Shown here in pieces: positions 8,582 through 17,278 of a DNA stretch of 64,000 nt (position 1 is its first letter; every line of letters begins with the position of its first letter). The stretch comes from Roseiarcus sp963751165 (lineage in GTDB: Bacteria > Pseudomonadota > Alphaproteobacteria > Rhizobiales > Beijerinckiaceae). The position numbers and the translations under genes were made by a program. The notes under the pieces are model-generated. The model was not told where the DNA came from, made no database searches, and was given only the letters and a program-made list of their open reading frames with translations. Location of the stretch: NCBI GenBank assembly GCA_963751165.1, contig CAVVTP010000025.1, forward strand, positions 1 to 64,000, given 5' to 3'.

Positions 8582-8760
8582 CGCGGAAGAGTTCGGCTTC
8601 GCCGCCGGCGCCGAAGGCGCAACCGCCCCGGAAACGCTCAGGCTTCAGGACCGCGCGCGTGATGACGCTCTGGAAAGCGGCGTTTGCTTGATCAGGCACG
8701 CGCCCACCGACGGGGGTAACCGCCGCAAGGGCGGGAAATCTCTCAGGTCATGGGACAGAG
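8582..8760 (+). promoter_or_regulatory. Tandem glycine riboswitch
   Basis: Two glycine aptamers lie head to tail. Aptamer I (8582-8655) has closing strands CGCGG/CCGCG and the core GCGCCGAAGGCGCAA followed by ACGCTCAGGCTTCAGGAC. Aptamer II (8668-8760) has closing strands CTCTG/CAGAG and the core CCACCGACGGGGGTAA followed by ATCTCTCAGGTCATGGGAC. Both match the conserved glycine aptamer pattern (CCGAAGG or CCGACGG, then CTCAGG..GGAC), and the linker is 12 bases. Known glycine riboswitches turn on gcv operons when glycine is high, and the next gene here is gcvT, 75 bases on. Confidence 0.9.
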
Positions 8761-8835
8761 GGGGCGCGTGCGAAGCGTCGGCCGCGTCGGCGGCGCGTCT
8801 TTTCGTGCGCCGCCGTTCTCATCAGCGATGGCCCC

Positions 8836-9963
8836 ATGAGCGACGCGATCCAGAAGACGCCCCTCCATGCTCTCCACGTCGAGCTCGGCGCCCGGATGGG
8901 ACCGTTCGCCGGCTACGACATGCCGATCCAATACGCGTCGGGCGTCCTCACTGAGCATCTGCACACCCGCAAGGCAGCCGGTCTGTTTGACGTGTCGCAC
9001 ATGGGCCAGGCGTTGCTTGAAGGGGCGGACCACGCAAGCGTCGCCGCTTTCCTCGAGACGCTCGTTCCCGCGGACATCCTCAACCTCGGGCCGAGCCGGC
9101 AGCGCTACACCCAGTTCTTGAACGAAAGCGGCGGCATCGTCGACGACCTGATGGTGACGCGGCCTCCGGAAGCCGACGGCGTTTTGCGGCTCGTCGTCAA
9201 CGCGTCGCGCAAGGCCGTCGACTTTGCCCTCGTCCGCGAGCGGCTGCCTGTGGGCGTGCGCCTGACGCCGCTGAACGAAATGGCGCTGCTCGCGCTCCAG
9301 GGACCCCTGGCCGCGCCGACTCTTGCGCGCCTCGCGTCGGGCGAAGGGCTGGACAGCATGCCGTTCATGAGCGCCCGGGTCACCAAGCTCGCCGGCGTCG
9401 AGACCTTCGTCTCCCGCTCGGGCTACACCGGCGAGGACGGGTACGAGATCTCGCTTCCCGCGGCGCGCGCCGACATGTTTGCGCGCCTCCTTCTGAGAGA
9501 GCTTGGCGTCGCCCCGGTCGGGCTCGGCGCCCGCGACTCGCTCCGGCTCGAGGCGGGGCTCTGCCTCTATGGCCACGAGCTCGATGAGAGCATCGATCCC
9601 GTCGAGGCGGCGCTCGCCTGGTCGATCCAGAAGCGCCGTCGCGTGGAAGGCGGCTTTCCCGGCGTTGAGCGCATCCGGGACGCGCTGGCGAAGGGACCGA
9701 GCCGGCAACGCGTCGGCTTGAGGCCCGATGGGCGCGCCCCTGCGCGCGAGGGGACGGAAATCGTCTCGACAGGGGGGGCCACGATCGGCGCTGTCACCTC
9801 GGGCGGCTTCGGGCCGAGCGTCGGCGCGCCGATCGCCATGGGTTATGTCGAACGCGCCTACGCGCCGATCGGAACCGCGGTGGGCCTCATGGTGCGCGGC
9901 AAGGCGCTCGGCGCCCGCATCGTGGCGCTTCCCCTTCATCCTCACGCCTATCATCGCGGCTAG
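8836..9963 (+). CDS. gcvT: Glycine cleavage system T protein (aminomethyltransferase)
   Basis: This 375-residue protein transfers the methylene carbon from the aminomethyl-lipoyl arm of H protein to tetrahydrofolate and releases ammonia. Family signatures seen are GPFAGYDMPIQY near the start, GLFDVSHMGQ (the conserved Asp and His region), YTQFLNESGGIVDDL, and SRSGYTGEDGYEI in the middle domain. Length is standard. It is the first gene of the operon and the start ATG follows the riboswitch leader. The gcvH gene begins 14 bases after its stop. Confidence 0.97.
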   Translation: MSDAIQKTPLHALHVELGARMGPFAGYDMPIQYASGVLTEHLHTRKAAGLFDVSHMGQALLEGADHASVAAFLETLVPADILNLGPSRQRYTQFLNESGGIVDDLMVTRPPEADGVLRLVVNASRKAVDFALVRERLPVGVRLTPLNEMALLALQGPLAAPTLARLASGEGLDSMPFMSARVTKLAGVETFVSRSGYTGEDGYEISLPAARADMFARLLLRELGVAPVGLGARDSLRLEAGLCLYGHELDESIDPVEAALAWSIQKRRRVEGGFPGVERIRDALAKGPSRQRVGLRPDGRAPAREGTEIVSTGGATIGAVTSGGFGPSVGAPIAMGYVERAYAPIGTAVGLMVRGKALGARIVALPLHPHAYHRG

Positions 9964-9977
9964 CAAAGGAAGCATTC

Positions 9978-10355
9978 ATGGCGGAGATCCGCTACACCAA
10001 GGATCACGAATATGTTCGCGTCGAGGGAGCCGAGGGCGCCGTCGGCATCAGCGACCATGCGCAGGGGCAACTGGGCGACATCGTGTTCGCCGAGCCGCCG
10101 CCCGTCGGCGCCACGGTAAAGGCAGGCGACCCGGCTGGAGTGGTCGAGAGCGTCAAGGCCGCAAGCGACGTCTTTGCCCCGGTGTCGGGTGAAGTGGTCG
10201 CGGTCAATTCCGAGGTCGAGGCGACGCCGGGCCTCATCAACGAAGATGCTCAGGGGCGCGGTTGGCTCTTTCGCATCAGACTCGCCAATCCAACCGAGCT
10301 CGAGGGCCTGATGGACGAGACCGCCTACTCCGACTACCTCAAGACGCTGGGATAA
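9978..10355 (+). CDS. gcvH: Glycine cleavage system H protein
   Basis: This 125-residue lipoyl carrier shuttles the aminomethyl group between P, T and L proteins. The lipoylated lysine lies in VESVKAASD at about residue 62, and the N-terminal TKDHEYVRVEG and C-terminal GWLFRIRL segments are typical. The ATG is preceded by aaaggaag. Only a two-base gap separates its stop from gcvPA. Confidence 0.97.
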   Translation: MAEIRYTKDHEYVRVEGAEGAVGISDHAQGQLGDIVFAEPPPVGATVKAGDPAGVVESVKAASDVFAPVSGEVVAVNSEVEATPGLINEDAQGRGWLFRIRLANPTELEGLMDETAYSDYLKTLG

Positions 10356-10357
10356 CC

Positions 10358-11701
10358 ATGCGCTATCTGCCACTCGACGCAATCGAACGCGAAGTGATGT
10401 TGACCCGGATCGGCGTTCCCGACATTGACGCGCTTTTCGCCGACATTCCCGCCGACAAACGGATCGACGGCTTGCTCGACATGCCGTCCGCCATGAGCGA
10501 AATCGCGGTCGAGCGAAAATTGAGCGCGATGGCCAATCGCAGTATTGCCGCGGGTTCGGTTCCATTCTTCGTCGGGGCGGGCGCGTACAAGCGTCACATC
10601 CCCGCGACGGTCGACCATCTCATCCAACGTTCGGAATTCCTGACCAGCTACACGCCGTACCAGCCGGAGATCTCCCAGGGTACGCTCCAGGTCTTGTTCG
10701 AGTTCCAGACGCAGGTGGCGGCGCTCACCGGCATGGAGGTCGCCAACGCCTCGATGTACGACGGGTCTACGGCCTGTGGCGAGGCCATTCTGATGGCCCA
10801 TCGCCTGACCAGACGGCGCAAGGCGATTTTGTCGGGCGGATTGCACCCGCAATATGCCGACGTCGCGGCGACGCTCACGCACATGGCCGGCGACACGATC
10901 CTCCGGTTGGCGCCGGATCCATCCGCAAGCGAAGATATCGCCTCGGCGATCGACGTCGACACGAGCTGCGTCGTCGTCCAGAGCCCGGATTTCTTCGGCA
11001 ACCCGAGGGATCTCGCCCCGATCAGCGCGGCAGCGCATGCGCGCGGCGCGCTGCTGATCGCCGTCTTCACCGATCCTGTCGCCCTCGGCGCGTTGCGCTC
11101 GCCCGGCGAGATGGGCGCCGACATCGCGGTCGGCGAAGGCCAGGGCCTCGGCAACGCCCTCAGTTTCGGCGGGCCCTATCTCGGCTTGTTCGCAACGCGA
11201 ATGAAGAACGTGCGGCAGATGCCTGGGCGTCTGGCGGGTGAAACTGTGGATGCCGACGGCATTCGCAGCTTCGTCCTCACCCTGTCGACGCGCGAGCAGC
11301 ATATTCGCCGCGAGAAGGCGACGAGCAACATCTGCACCAACTCAGGTCTCTGCGCGCTCGCCTTCTCCATCCACCTGTCGTTGCTCGGCGAAAAGGGGCT
11401 GCGGGGCCTGGCGAGGGTCAACCACGCCAACGCCGTCCAACTCGCCGGGAGACTTTCCGCCATTCCCGGAGTTGAAATCTTGAACGAGTATTTCTTCAAT
11501 GAATTCACGATGCGAACGCGACGCCCTGCCACCGAACTGATCGAGGCGCTAGCGCGACACGGCGTGATCGGCGGATTGCCAGTGTCTCGGCTTCTCCCCG
11601 GCGCAGGGCTCGACGACCTGACGGTTGTCGCCAGCACGGAAGCCAACACGGATGATGACCGGGCCGCCTATGCCGAGGCGCTTTCCGAATGTCTGCGGTA
11701 G
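10358..11701 (+). CDS. gcvPA: Glycine dehydrogenase (decarboxylating) subunit 1
   Basis: N-terminal half of the split P protein, 447 residues. It forms a heterodimer with GcvPB that decarboxylates glycine using pyridoxal phosphate. Seen motifs include YTPYQPEISQGTLQ, NASMYDGSTA and SNICTNSGLCALA, all diagnostic for subunit 1. The PLP lysine is on subunit 2, as expected. The start was set at the ATG at 10358, right after the gcvH stop, rather than further upstream inside gcvH; translation is probably coupled because there is no separate Shine-Dalgarno sequence in the gap. Confidence 0.96.
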   Translation: MRYLPLDAIEREVMLTRIGVPDIDALFADIPADKRIDGLLDMPSAMSEIAVERKLSAMANRSIAAGSVPFFVGAGAYKRHIPATVDHLIQRSEFLTSYTPYQPEISQGTLQVLFEFQTQVAALTGMEVANASMYDGSTACGEAILMAHRLTRRRKAILSGGLHPQYADVAATLTHMAGDTILRLAPDPSASEDIASAIDVDTSCVVVQSPDFFGNPRDLAPISAAAHARGALLIAVFTDPVALGALRSPGEMGADIAVGEGQGLGNALSFGGPYLGLFATRMKNVRQMPGRLAGETVDADGIRSFVLTLSTREQHIRREKATSNICTNSGLCALAFSIHLSLLGEKGLRGLARVNHANAVQLAGRLSAIPGVEILNEYFFNEFTMRTRRPATELIEALARHGVIGGLPVSRLLPGAGLDDLTVVASTEANTDDDRAAYAEALSECLR

Positions 11702-11721
11702 CGCCTCGAGGAGAGCAGCCG

Positions 11722-13275
11722 ATGAATACCCAGGGTCGGCCGACTCGCCCGGAAGGCGCCATCCCTCTGGCGCGCGAAACCTTCACAGGAAATCGCGGCC
11801 TCGATATCAACGAGGCGCTTCTGTTTGAAACGGGCCGGCTCGACGCCTCCGGGGTCGACATCGACGAGCCAGCATCGTTTCAATCGAGATTGGGACCTTG
11901 CGGCCGCGAACACGCTCTCGATCTGCCCGGCCTCAGCGAGCCGGAAACGGTGCGCCACTATGTCCGCCTTTCACGCTACAATTATTCGATCGACGCGGGC
12001 ATTTATCCGCTCGGCTCGTGCACGATGAAGCACAACCCACGCCTCAACGAGAAGATGGCCCGTATGCCGGGCTTTGCCGACGTCCATCCTCTGCAGCCCG
12101 TTTCGACCGCGCAAGGCGCGCTGGCGGTCATGGAGGCGCTCGCCGAGGCCTTGCTGACGATGACCGGAATGAACGCTGTCGCAATGTCGCCCAAGGCGGG
12201 GGCGCACGGCGAACTCTGCGGCATGATGGCGATTAAGACGGCGATCGAGGCGCGCGGCGAGCAAGAGTCGCGTCGTGTGGTGCTGGTCCCGGATTCGGCT
12301 CACGGGACGAACCCTGCGACTGCGGCACTGATCGGGTTTTCGGTACGATCGGTTGCTGCGGGCGATGACGGAAACGTCGGTCTCGAAGCCGTTAAGGCGG
12401 CTCTCGGCCCAGACGTCGCGGCAATCATGCTGACGAACCCGAACACTTGCGGCCTTTTCGAACGGCAGATCGTCGGGATCGCCGAGACCGTCCATGACGC
12501 AGGCGCGTATTTCTACTGCGACGGCGCAAACTTCAACGCGATCGTCGGCAAGACGCGGCCTGGCGATCTCGGCGTCGATGCGATGCACATCAACCTGCAC
12601 AAGACGTTCTCGACCCCGCATGGAGGAGGCGGACCGGGCGCCGGCCCGGTAACGCTGTCGTCGCGCCTCGCGCCTTACGCCCCGCTGCCCTTCGTCATTC
12701 GGGACGCCGACGGACTCCGCCTGGTCGAGACTGCGCAAGCGGGTTCGAAAGCGTTTGGCCGAATGACCGCATTTCACGGCCAGATGGGAATGTTCGTGCG
12801 CGCCCTCAGTTTCATTTTGTCGCATGGCTCAGACGGACTGCGGCAAGCCGCGGAAGACGCGGTCCTCTCGGCCAACTACGTGCGCGCTTCGCTCAACGAC
12901 GTTATGAGCGCTCCGTTCGGCGACCGCATTTGCATGCACGAGGCGTTGTTCGACGACCGCTGGCTGAAGGACACAGGACTGACGACTCTCGATTTCGCCA
13001 AGGCGATGATCGACGAGGGCTTCCATCCGATGACAGTCTATTTTCCCCTCGCTGTTCACGGCGCAATGCTGATCGAGCCGACCGAATCCGAATCGAAAGC
13101 AAGCCTCGATCTCTTCATCATGACCCTGCGCGATCTGGCCTTCGCGGCGAAGGCGGGCAAGCGTGACCGATTTTTGTCTGCTCCGGTTTATGCTCCGCGG
13201 CGCCGGCTCGACGAGACGCGCGCGGCGCGCCAGCCTGTGCTGGGTTGGACGAAGCCTACCCCGTTCGAAGGGTGA
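11722..13275 (+). CDS. gcvPB: Glycine dehydrogenase (decarboxylating) subunit 2
   Basis: C-terminal half of the split P protein, 517 residues, carrying the PLP-binding lysine in NLHKTFSTPHGGGGPG at about residue 295. Other signatures are YPLGSCTMKHNPR and SAHGTNPATAA. The ATG at 11722 is chosen because gaggagag lies just upstream and the frame before it overlaps gcvPA. No lpd (L protein) gene follows, so the dihydrolipoyl dehydrogenase must be shared from elsewhere. Many relatives use a single-chain GcvP; the split form here is notable but not rare. Confidence 0.96.
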   Translation: MNTQGRPTRPEGAIPLARETFTGNRGLDINEALLFETGRLDASGVDIDEPASFQSRLGPCGREHALDLPGLSEPETVRHYVRLSRYNYSIDAGIYPLGSCTMKHNPRLNEKMARMPGFADVHPLQPVSTAQGALAVMEALAEALLTMTGMNAVAMSPKAGAHGELCGMMAIKTAIEARGEQESRRVVLVPDSAHGTNPATAALIGFSVRSVAAGDDGNVGLEAVKAALGPDVAAIMLTNPNTCGLFERQIVGIAETVHDAGAYFYCDGANFNAIVGKTRPGDLGVDAMHINLHKTFSTPHGGGGPGAGPVTLSSRLAPYAPLPFVIRDADGLRLVETAQAGSKAFGRMTAFHGQMGMFVRALSFILSHGSDGLRQAAEDAVLSANYVRASLNDVMSAPFGDRICMHEALFDDRWLKDTGLTTLDFAKAMIDEGFHPMTVYFPLAVHGAMLIEPTESESKASLDLFIMTLRDLAFAAKAGKRDRFLSAPVYAPRRRLDETRAARQPVLGWTKPTPFEG

Positions 13276-13368
13276 ATGATCGCCACCGGCTTTGTTCGAC
13301 CGCGAGAATGATCCTAGTATGCGGCCGAGCTCGAATTCGTGCCCACCTGACCGGAGATCGCCCAGACA

Positions 13369-14088
13369 ATGTTGAGTCGACTTTGCACTTTCGCGGTCAC
13401 GAGCATTCTGATCATCATCGCTGCGATTTCGGTCTCAACCGCGTGCGGAGCTGCGGAAACTTCGCCGGCGATACAGCCTGCGGCGACGCCCGCGCCCGCT
13501 GCCGCACCAGCTCCGACAACTCCCCAGCAGTTACCCGCTGGCCATGAGGCCGCACCGGGCCAGGCGACCGAACCCCAGACGCCGCCTCCCGCTTCGTCTG
13601 GGAATCCGTCAGCTGAGGATGCCTCGACTGGTGAGACAGTCGAGCTTTCTGCTCGTCCTTTCGCATATATCGAAGGCAAGGCGGACCGCGACGCAATCTA
13701 CGGCGCCATTCTTAAGTCGCTCAGGCTCGTCAAACAGGACATGGACAAAGCGGGGATCAAGCCGTCTGGCCGCCCGCTCGCAGTGTTCGTCGATTCCGAC
13801 GATACCGGGTTCCGATATCACGCCGGATATCCGTTCGAGGAATCACTCGAAGGCAAAACCAGCCTTTCCGACGCGGTGAAGATCGGTCAGACGCCAAGCG
13901 GTAAAGCCATGCGGTTCGAGCACCTCGGTGCGTACGCCGATATCGATGCGACTTACGACGCGATCACCGCTTACCTCGACGAAAAGGGCATAGACGCCCA
14001 GGATTCGTTCGTTGAGGAATATGCGAACGACGTTAAGGACCCGGCTGACCCAACCCTTCAAGTCAACATCTACGTTTTGCTGAAGTGA
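13369..14088 (+). CDS. Exported protein with GyrI-like/effector-binding domain
   Basis: A 239-residue protein. Residues 1-27 form a signal peptide ending in a cysteine (STACG), possibly a lipoprotein site. Residues 28-95 are a Pro/Ala-rich linker. Residues 96-239 resemble the GyrI-like (AraC effector-binding) fold: ARPFAYIEGKAD, a GRPLAVFVDSDD strand pair and a final NIYVLLK. The fold binds small ligands in regulators; an exported version might be a periplasmic sensor or chaperone, which is inference. It lies between the gcv and hox operons with its own leader. Confidence 0.7.
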   Translation: MLSRLCTFAVTSILIIIAAISVSTACGAAETSPAIQPAATPAPAAAPAPTTPQQLPAGHEAAPGQATEPQTPPPASSGNPSAEDASTGETVELSARPFAYIEGKADRDAIYGAILKSLRLVKQDMDKAGIKPSGRPLAVFVDSDDTGFRYHAGYPFEESLEGKTSLSDAVKIGQTPSGKAMRFEHLGAYADIDATYDAITAYLDEKGIDAQDSFVEEYANDVKDPADPTLQVNIYVLLK

Positions 14089-14189
14089 GGGACGGCGGCA
14101 TGTTTTTCGCGCCACGGAATTGATCGGCGTCAAACGGGCGAGACAGAACCCGTGAAAAAGAAAGAATAAGAACAGGGAACGGAGCCATC

Positions 14190-15990
14190 ATGTCAGGCAA
14201 GAGCGATGTCGTCGCGCGCGCAATCGAGCGCCGCCGTGGCGATCCGACGCAGCTCCTTCAGATATTGCGCGACATACAGGAGGACTTCGACTGGATTTCT
14301 CCCGAAACGGCCCGGGCTGTGGCAGCCCGGCTTGGCGTTCCGATCACGCTTGTCGACGGGGTGGTCCAGTTCTACTCGTTCTTGTACGACAGGCCGCAGG
14401 GCCGCTACCGGATCCTGTTTTCCGACAACATCACCGACCGTATGCTCGGCAGCATCCCGTTGTTCGAGCATATGCTGAAGCGGCTGAAGCTGAAGCGCGG
14501 CGAGCTTTCGACTGACGGCGCTGTGAGCGTCGATGTTACCTCCTGCACCGGCATGTGCGACCAGGGCCCGGCGTTGCTCGTCAACAACTGGCCGATCACG
14601 CGGGTAACCCCGCGCCGGGTCGATGAGATTTGCGATCTAGTGCGCGGCGGGGTCCCGCTCGCCGAGTGGCCGGCGGACTTCTTCCGGATCGAGGACAATA
14701 TTCGCCGAGCGGGCGCCCTGCTCGGCACGCATTATGAGACCGGATCGGCGACTCGGGCGGCGATCGCGCTGGGCCGCCAAGGCATGCTCGACGAGATGAA
14801 GCGCTCCAATCTTCGCGGCCGAGGCGGCGCCGGGTTCACCACTTCGGTGAAGTGGGAGAGCTGCCGGAATGCTCCGGGCGCTGAGCGCTACATTGTCTGC
14901 AACGCCGACGAGGGCGAGCCTGGCACCTTCAAGGACCGCGTTTTGATGACCTCCTTCGCTGAGCGCGTGTTCGAGGGCATGGCGATCGCAGGGTTCGCAG
15001 TCGGGGCCGCGCGGGGTCTCCTGTATCTCCGGGGTGAATACAGATATCTGCTGGAACTCGCTCGAGGCCAAGCTTCAGGCGATGCGCAGAGACCGGCTCC
15101 TCGGGGCGAGCATCGGCGGCGCGCAAGGCTTCGACTTCGACATCGAGATCCATCTCGGCGCCGGGGCGTATATTTGCGGTGAAGAATCGGCGCTTATCGA
15201 ATCCCTGGAGGGCAAGCCGGGCAAGCCACGAATCCGCCCGCCCTTCCCGGTCACCGTCGGATATCTCGGGAAGCCGACGGTTGTCGACAATGTTGAGACG
15301 CTGGCTGAGGCGACCGAGGTCGCGCTGTATGGCGGGCGCGTGTTTGCCGGACGCGGGACGAGGCACTCCTCGGGCAGCAAGATCCTCTCGGTGTCGGGCG
15401 ATTGCGCGCGCCCGGGGATCTACGAATACTCCTTCGGCGTACGCGTGGAGCAGGTGCTTAAAGACTGCGGCGCCGGCGACGTCGCCGCCGTACAGATCAG
15501 CGGTCCCTCGGGCGTCTGTCTGACGCCGGACGAATTCCGCCGCCATATCGCATTCGAGGACGTGCCGACCGCCGGAGCCTTTATGGTCTTCGGCAAGGAT
15601 CGGGATCTGTTCGAAGTCGCCCGCAATTTCACGCATTTCTTCGCCCATGAGAGCTGCGGCTTCTGCACGCCATGCCGGGTTGGCACATCGCTGATGCGCG
15701 ACGCGCTCGACAAGATCGCCGACGGTCGGGGTTCGAAATACGAGGTCAACGAGCTCATGCGACTCGCTGAACTCTTGAAGCGCACGAGCCATTGCGGCCT
15801 CGGGCAGACGGCCGGCAATCCAATTCGAGACACCTGGCTCAAGTTTCGCCCGGCATACGAGCGAAGGTTGATCCGTGGTGATTTTGATCCGGCCGTCGAT
15901 CTCGACGCGGCGCTGACTCGAGCGCGGGAGATTGCCGGACGCGACGACGCTGCCGCGCATATCGACACGCACGTAGGAGCGGAAGCATGA
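14190..15990 (+). pseudogene. hoxF: NAD-reducing hydrogenase diaphorase subunit HoxF, frameshifted
   Basis: Two frames (14190-15182 and 15034-15990) together encode a HoxF of about 600 residues, the usual length. The N-terminal NuoE-like part has VTSCTGMCDQGPALLV. The NuoF-like part has NLRGRGGAGF and CNADEGEPGTFKDR for FMN/NADH binding, and HESCGFCTPCRVG for a 4Fe-4S cluster. HoxF passes electrons from the hydrogenase module to NAD+. The frame breaks at 15057: removing that C restores GAA TCG CTC GAG GCC AAG (E-S-L-E-A-K). All other genes of the operon are intact, so either hydrogenase activity was lost very recently or this is a sequencing error. Confidence 0.9.
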
Positions 15991-16712
15991 ACGCGACCGA
16001 GAACACAATCCTCATCGATGAGGTCCCGGTTCCGTTCAAGCCGGGTCAGACAATTCTGACGGCGGCATTGGAGGCCGGGGTCTTCATCCCGCATCTTTGC
16101 TATCATCCAGAACTCGGCGCCCACGGAAGCTGCAGAGTGTGCACCGTCATCGTCAACGGCCGCAACGCCGCTGCCTGCACGATGAAGGCAGCGCCCGGCC
16201 AGGAGGTCGAGGTGGACACGCCCGACCTGCACGCCTATCGCCGCACGCTCGTCCAGATGTTGTTCGTCGAGGGCAACCACTTCTGCCCAGGCTGCGAGAA
16301 AAGCGGCAACTGCCAGTTGCAGGCGCTCGGCTACGACAGCGAAATGATGACGCCGCATTTCGTCGAGTTCTTCCCGATTCGCCCGGTCGACGCTTCGCAC
16401 CCCGATGTGCTGATCGACTTTAACCGTTGCATCGAGTGCGAACTTTGCGTGCGGGCGAGCCGCGATGTCGACGGCAAGTCGATCTTCGCCCTTGCCGGGC
16501 GCGGCATGGCCTCCCACCTCGTCATCAATACCCCGTCCGGCAAACTCGGCGATACGAATATCTCGGTCACGGATATGGCTGCGCATGTGTGTCCTGTCGG
16601 CGCGATCCTCATCAAGCGTGTGGGCTACGCTGTGCCGATTGGCGAGCGCCGCTATGACCGAGAGCCGATCAGCGAAGAAGCGACGCGTTGCGCGCTGGAG
16701 GAGGCCAAATGA
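15987..16712 (+). CDS. hoxU: NAD-reducing hydrogenase subunit HoxU
   Basis: A 241-residue iron-sulfur subunit homologous to the N terminus of NuoG. It has a plant-type 2Fe-2S site (CYHPELGAHGSCRVC, then C in AACTMK), a His-Cys-rich site (HFCPGCEKSGNC) and a 4Fe-4S site (CIECELCVRASR, with AHVCPVGA later). It relays electrons between HoxY and HoxF. Its ATG overlaps the hoxF stop (ATGA) and its own stop overlaps hoxY, so the operon is translationally coupled. Confidence 0.95.
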   Translation: MNATENTILIDEVPVPFKPGQTILTAALEAGVFIPHLCYHPELGAHGSCRVCTVIVNGRNAAACTMKAAPGQEVEVDTPDLHAYRRTLVQMLFVEGNHFCPGCEKSGNCQLQALGYDSEMMTPHFVEFFPIRPVDASHPDVLIDFNRCIECELCVRASRDVDGKSIFALAGRGMASHLVINTPSGKLGDTNISVTDMAAHVCPVGAILIKRVGYAVPIGERRYDREPISEEATRCALEEAK

Positions 16713-17269
16713 GCGCGCCCTCTGCAACTGCCGCGCTGCCGAAAGTGCGAATCGCGACGACGTCGCTCGCCGGATGCTTCGGCTGCCATATGTCCCTTCT
16801 CGACATCGATGAGCGGATTCTCGAGCTCGCCAAGATTGCGGAGTTCGACCGTTCGCCGCTCACCGATATCAAGCATTGCGGTCCCTGCGACATCGCCCTC
16901 ATCGAAGGGGGCTGCTGCAACGCCGAAAACGTGCATGTCTTGCGCGAACTGCGCGCTAACGCCAAGATCCTTGTCGCGGTCGGGGCGTGCGCGATCAACG
17001 GCGGGCTGCCGGCGCTGCGCAACAAGCTGGACGTCGGCGACATTCTCAACGAGGTTTATCGCGACACCGATGGGGCAACATCGCATGTCCCGAACGACCC
17101 CGAACTGCCGCTGCTGTTCGACAAGGTCTATCCCGTCAACGAGGTGGTGCGGGTCGACTATTTCATCCCTGGCTGCCCGCCGTCGGGCGACACTCTGTGG
17201 AAATATCTCAACGATCTGATTCTGGGACGCATGCCGCGTCTCGATCATGAGCTCCTGCATTACGATTGA
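16709..17269 (+). CDS. hoxY: NAD-reducing [NiFe] hydrogenase small subunit HoxY
   Basis: A 186-residue small subunit holding the proximal 4Fe-4S cluster. The four ligand regions are GCFGCHMSL, EGGCC, GACAINGG and PGCPPSGD. It lacks the extra clusters of larger membrane-type small subunits and has no Tat signal, as expected for a cytoplasmic group 3d enzyme. The start is set at the ATG overlapping the hoxU stop; the frame extends seven codons further upstream. Confidence 0.95.
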   Translation: MSAPSATAALPKVRIATTSLAGCFGCHMSLLDIDERILELAKIAEFDRSPLTDIKHCGPCDIALIEGGCCNAENVHVLRELRANAKILVAVGACAINGGLPALRNKLDVGDILNEVYRDTDGATSHVPNDPELPLLFDKVYPVNEVVRVDYFIPGCPPSGDTLWKYLNDLILGRMPRLDHELLHYD

Positions 17270-17278
17270 GGCCGCGCC

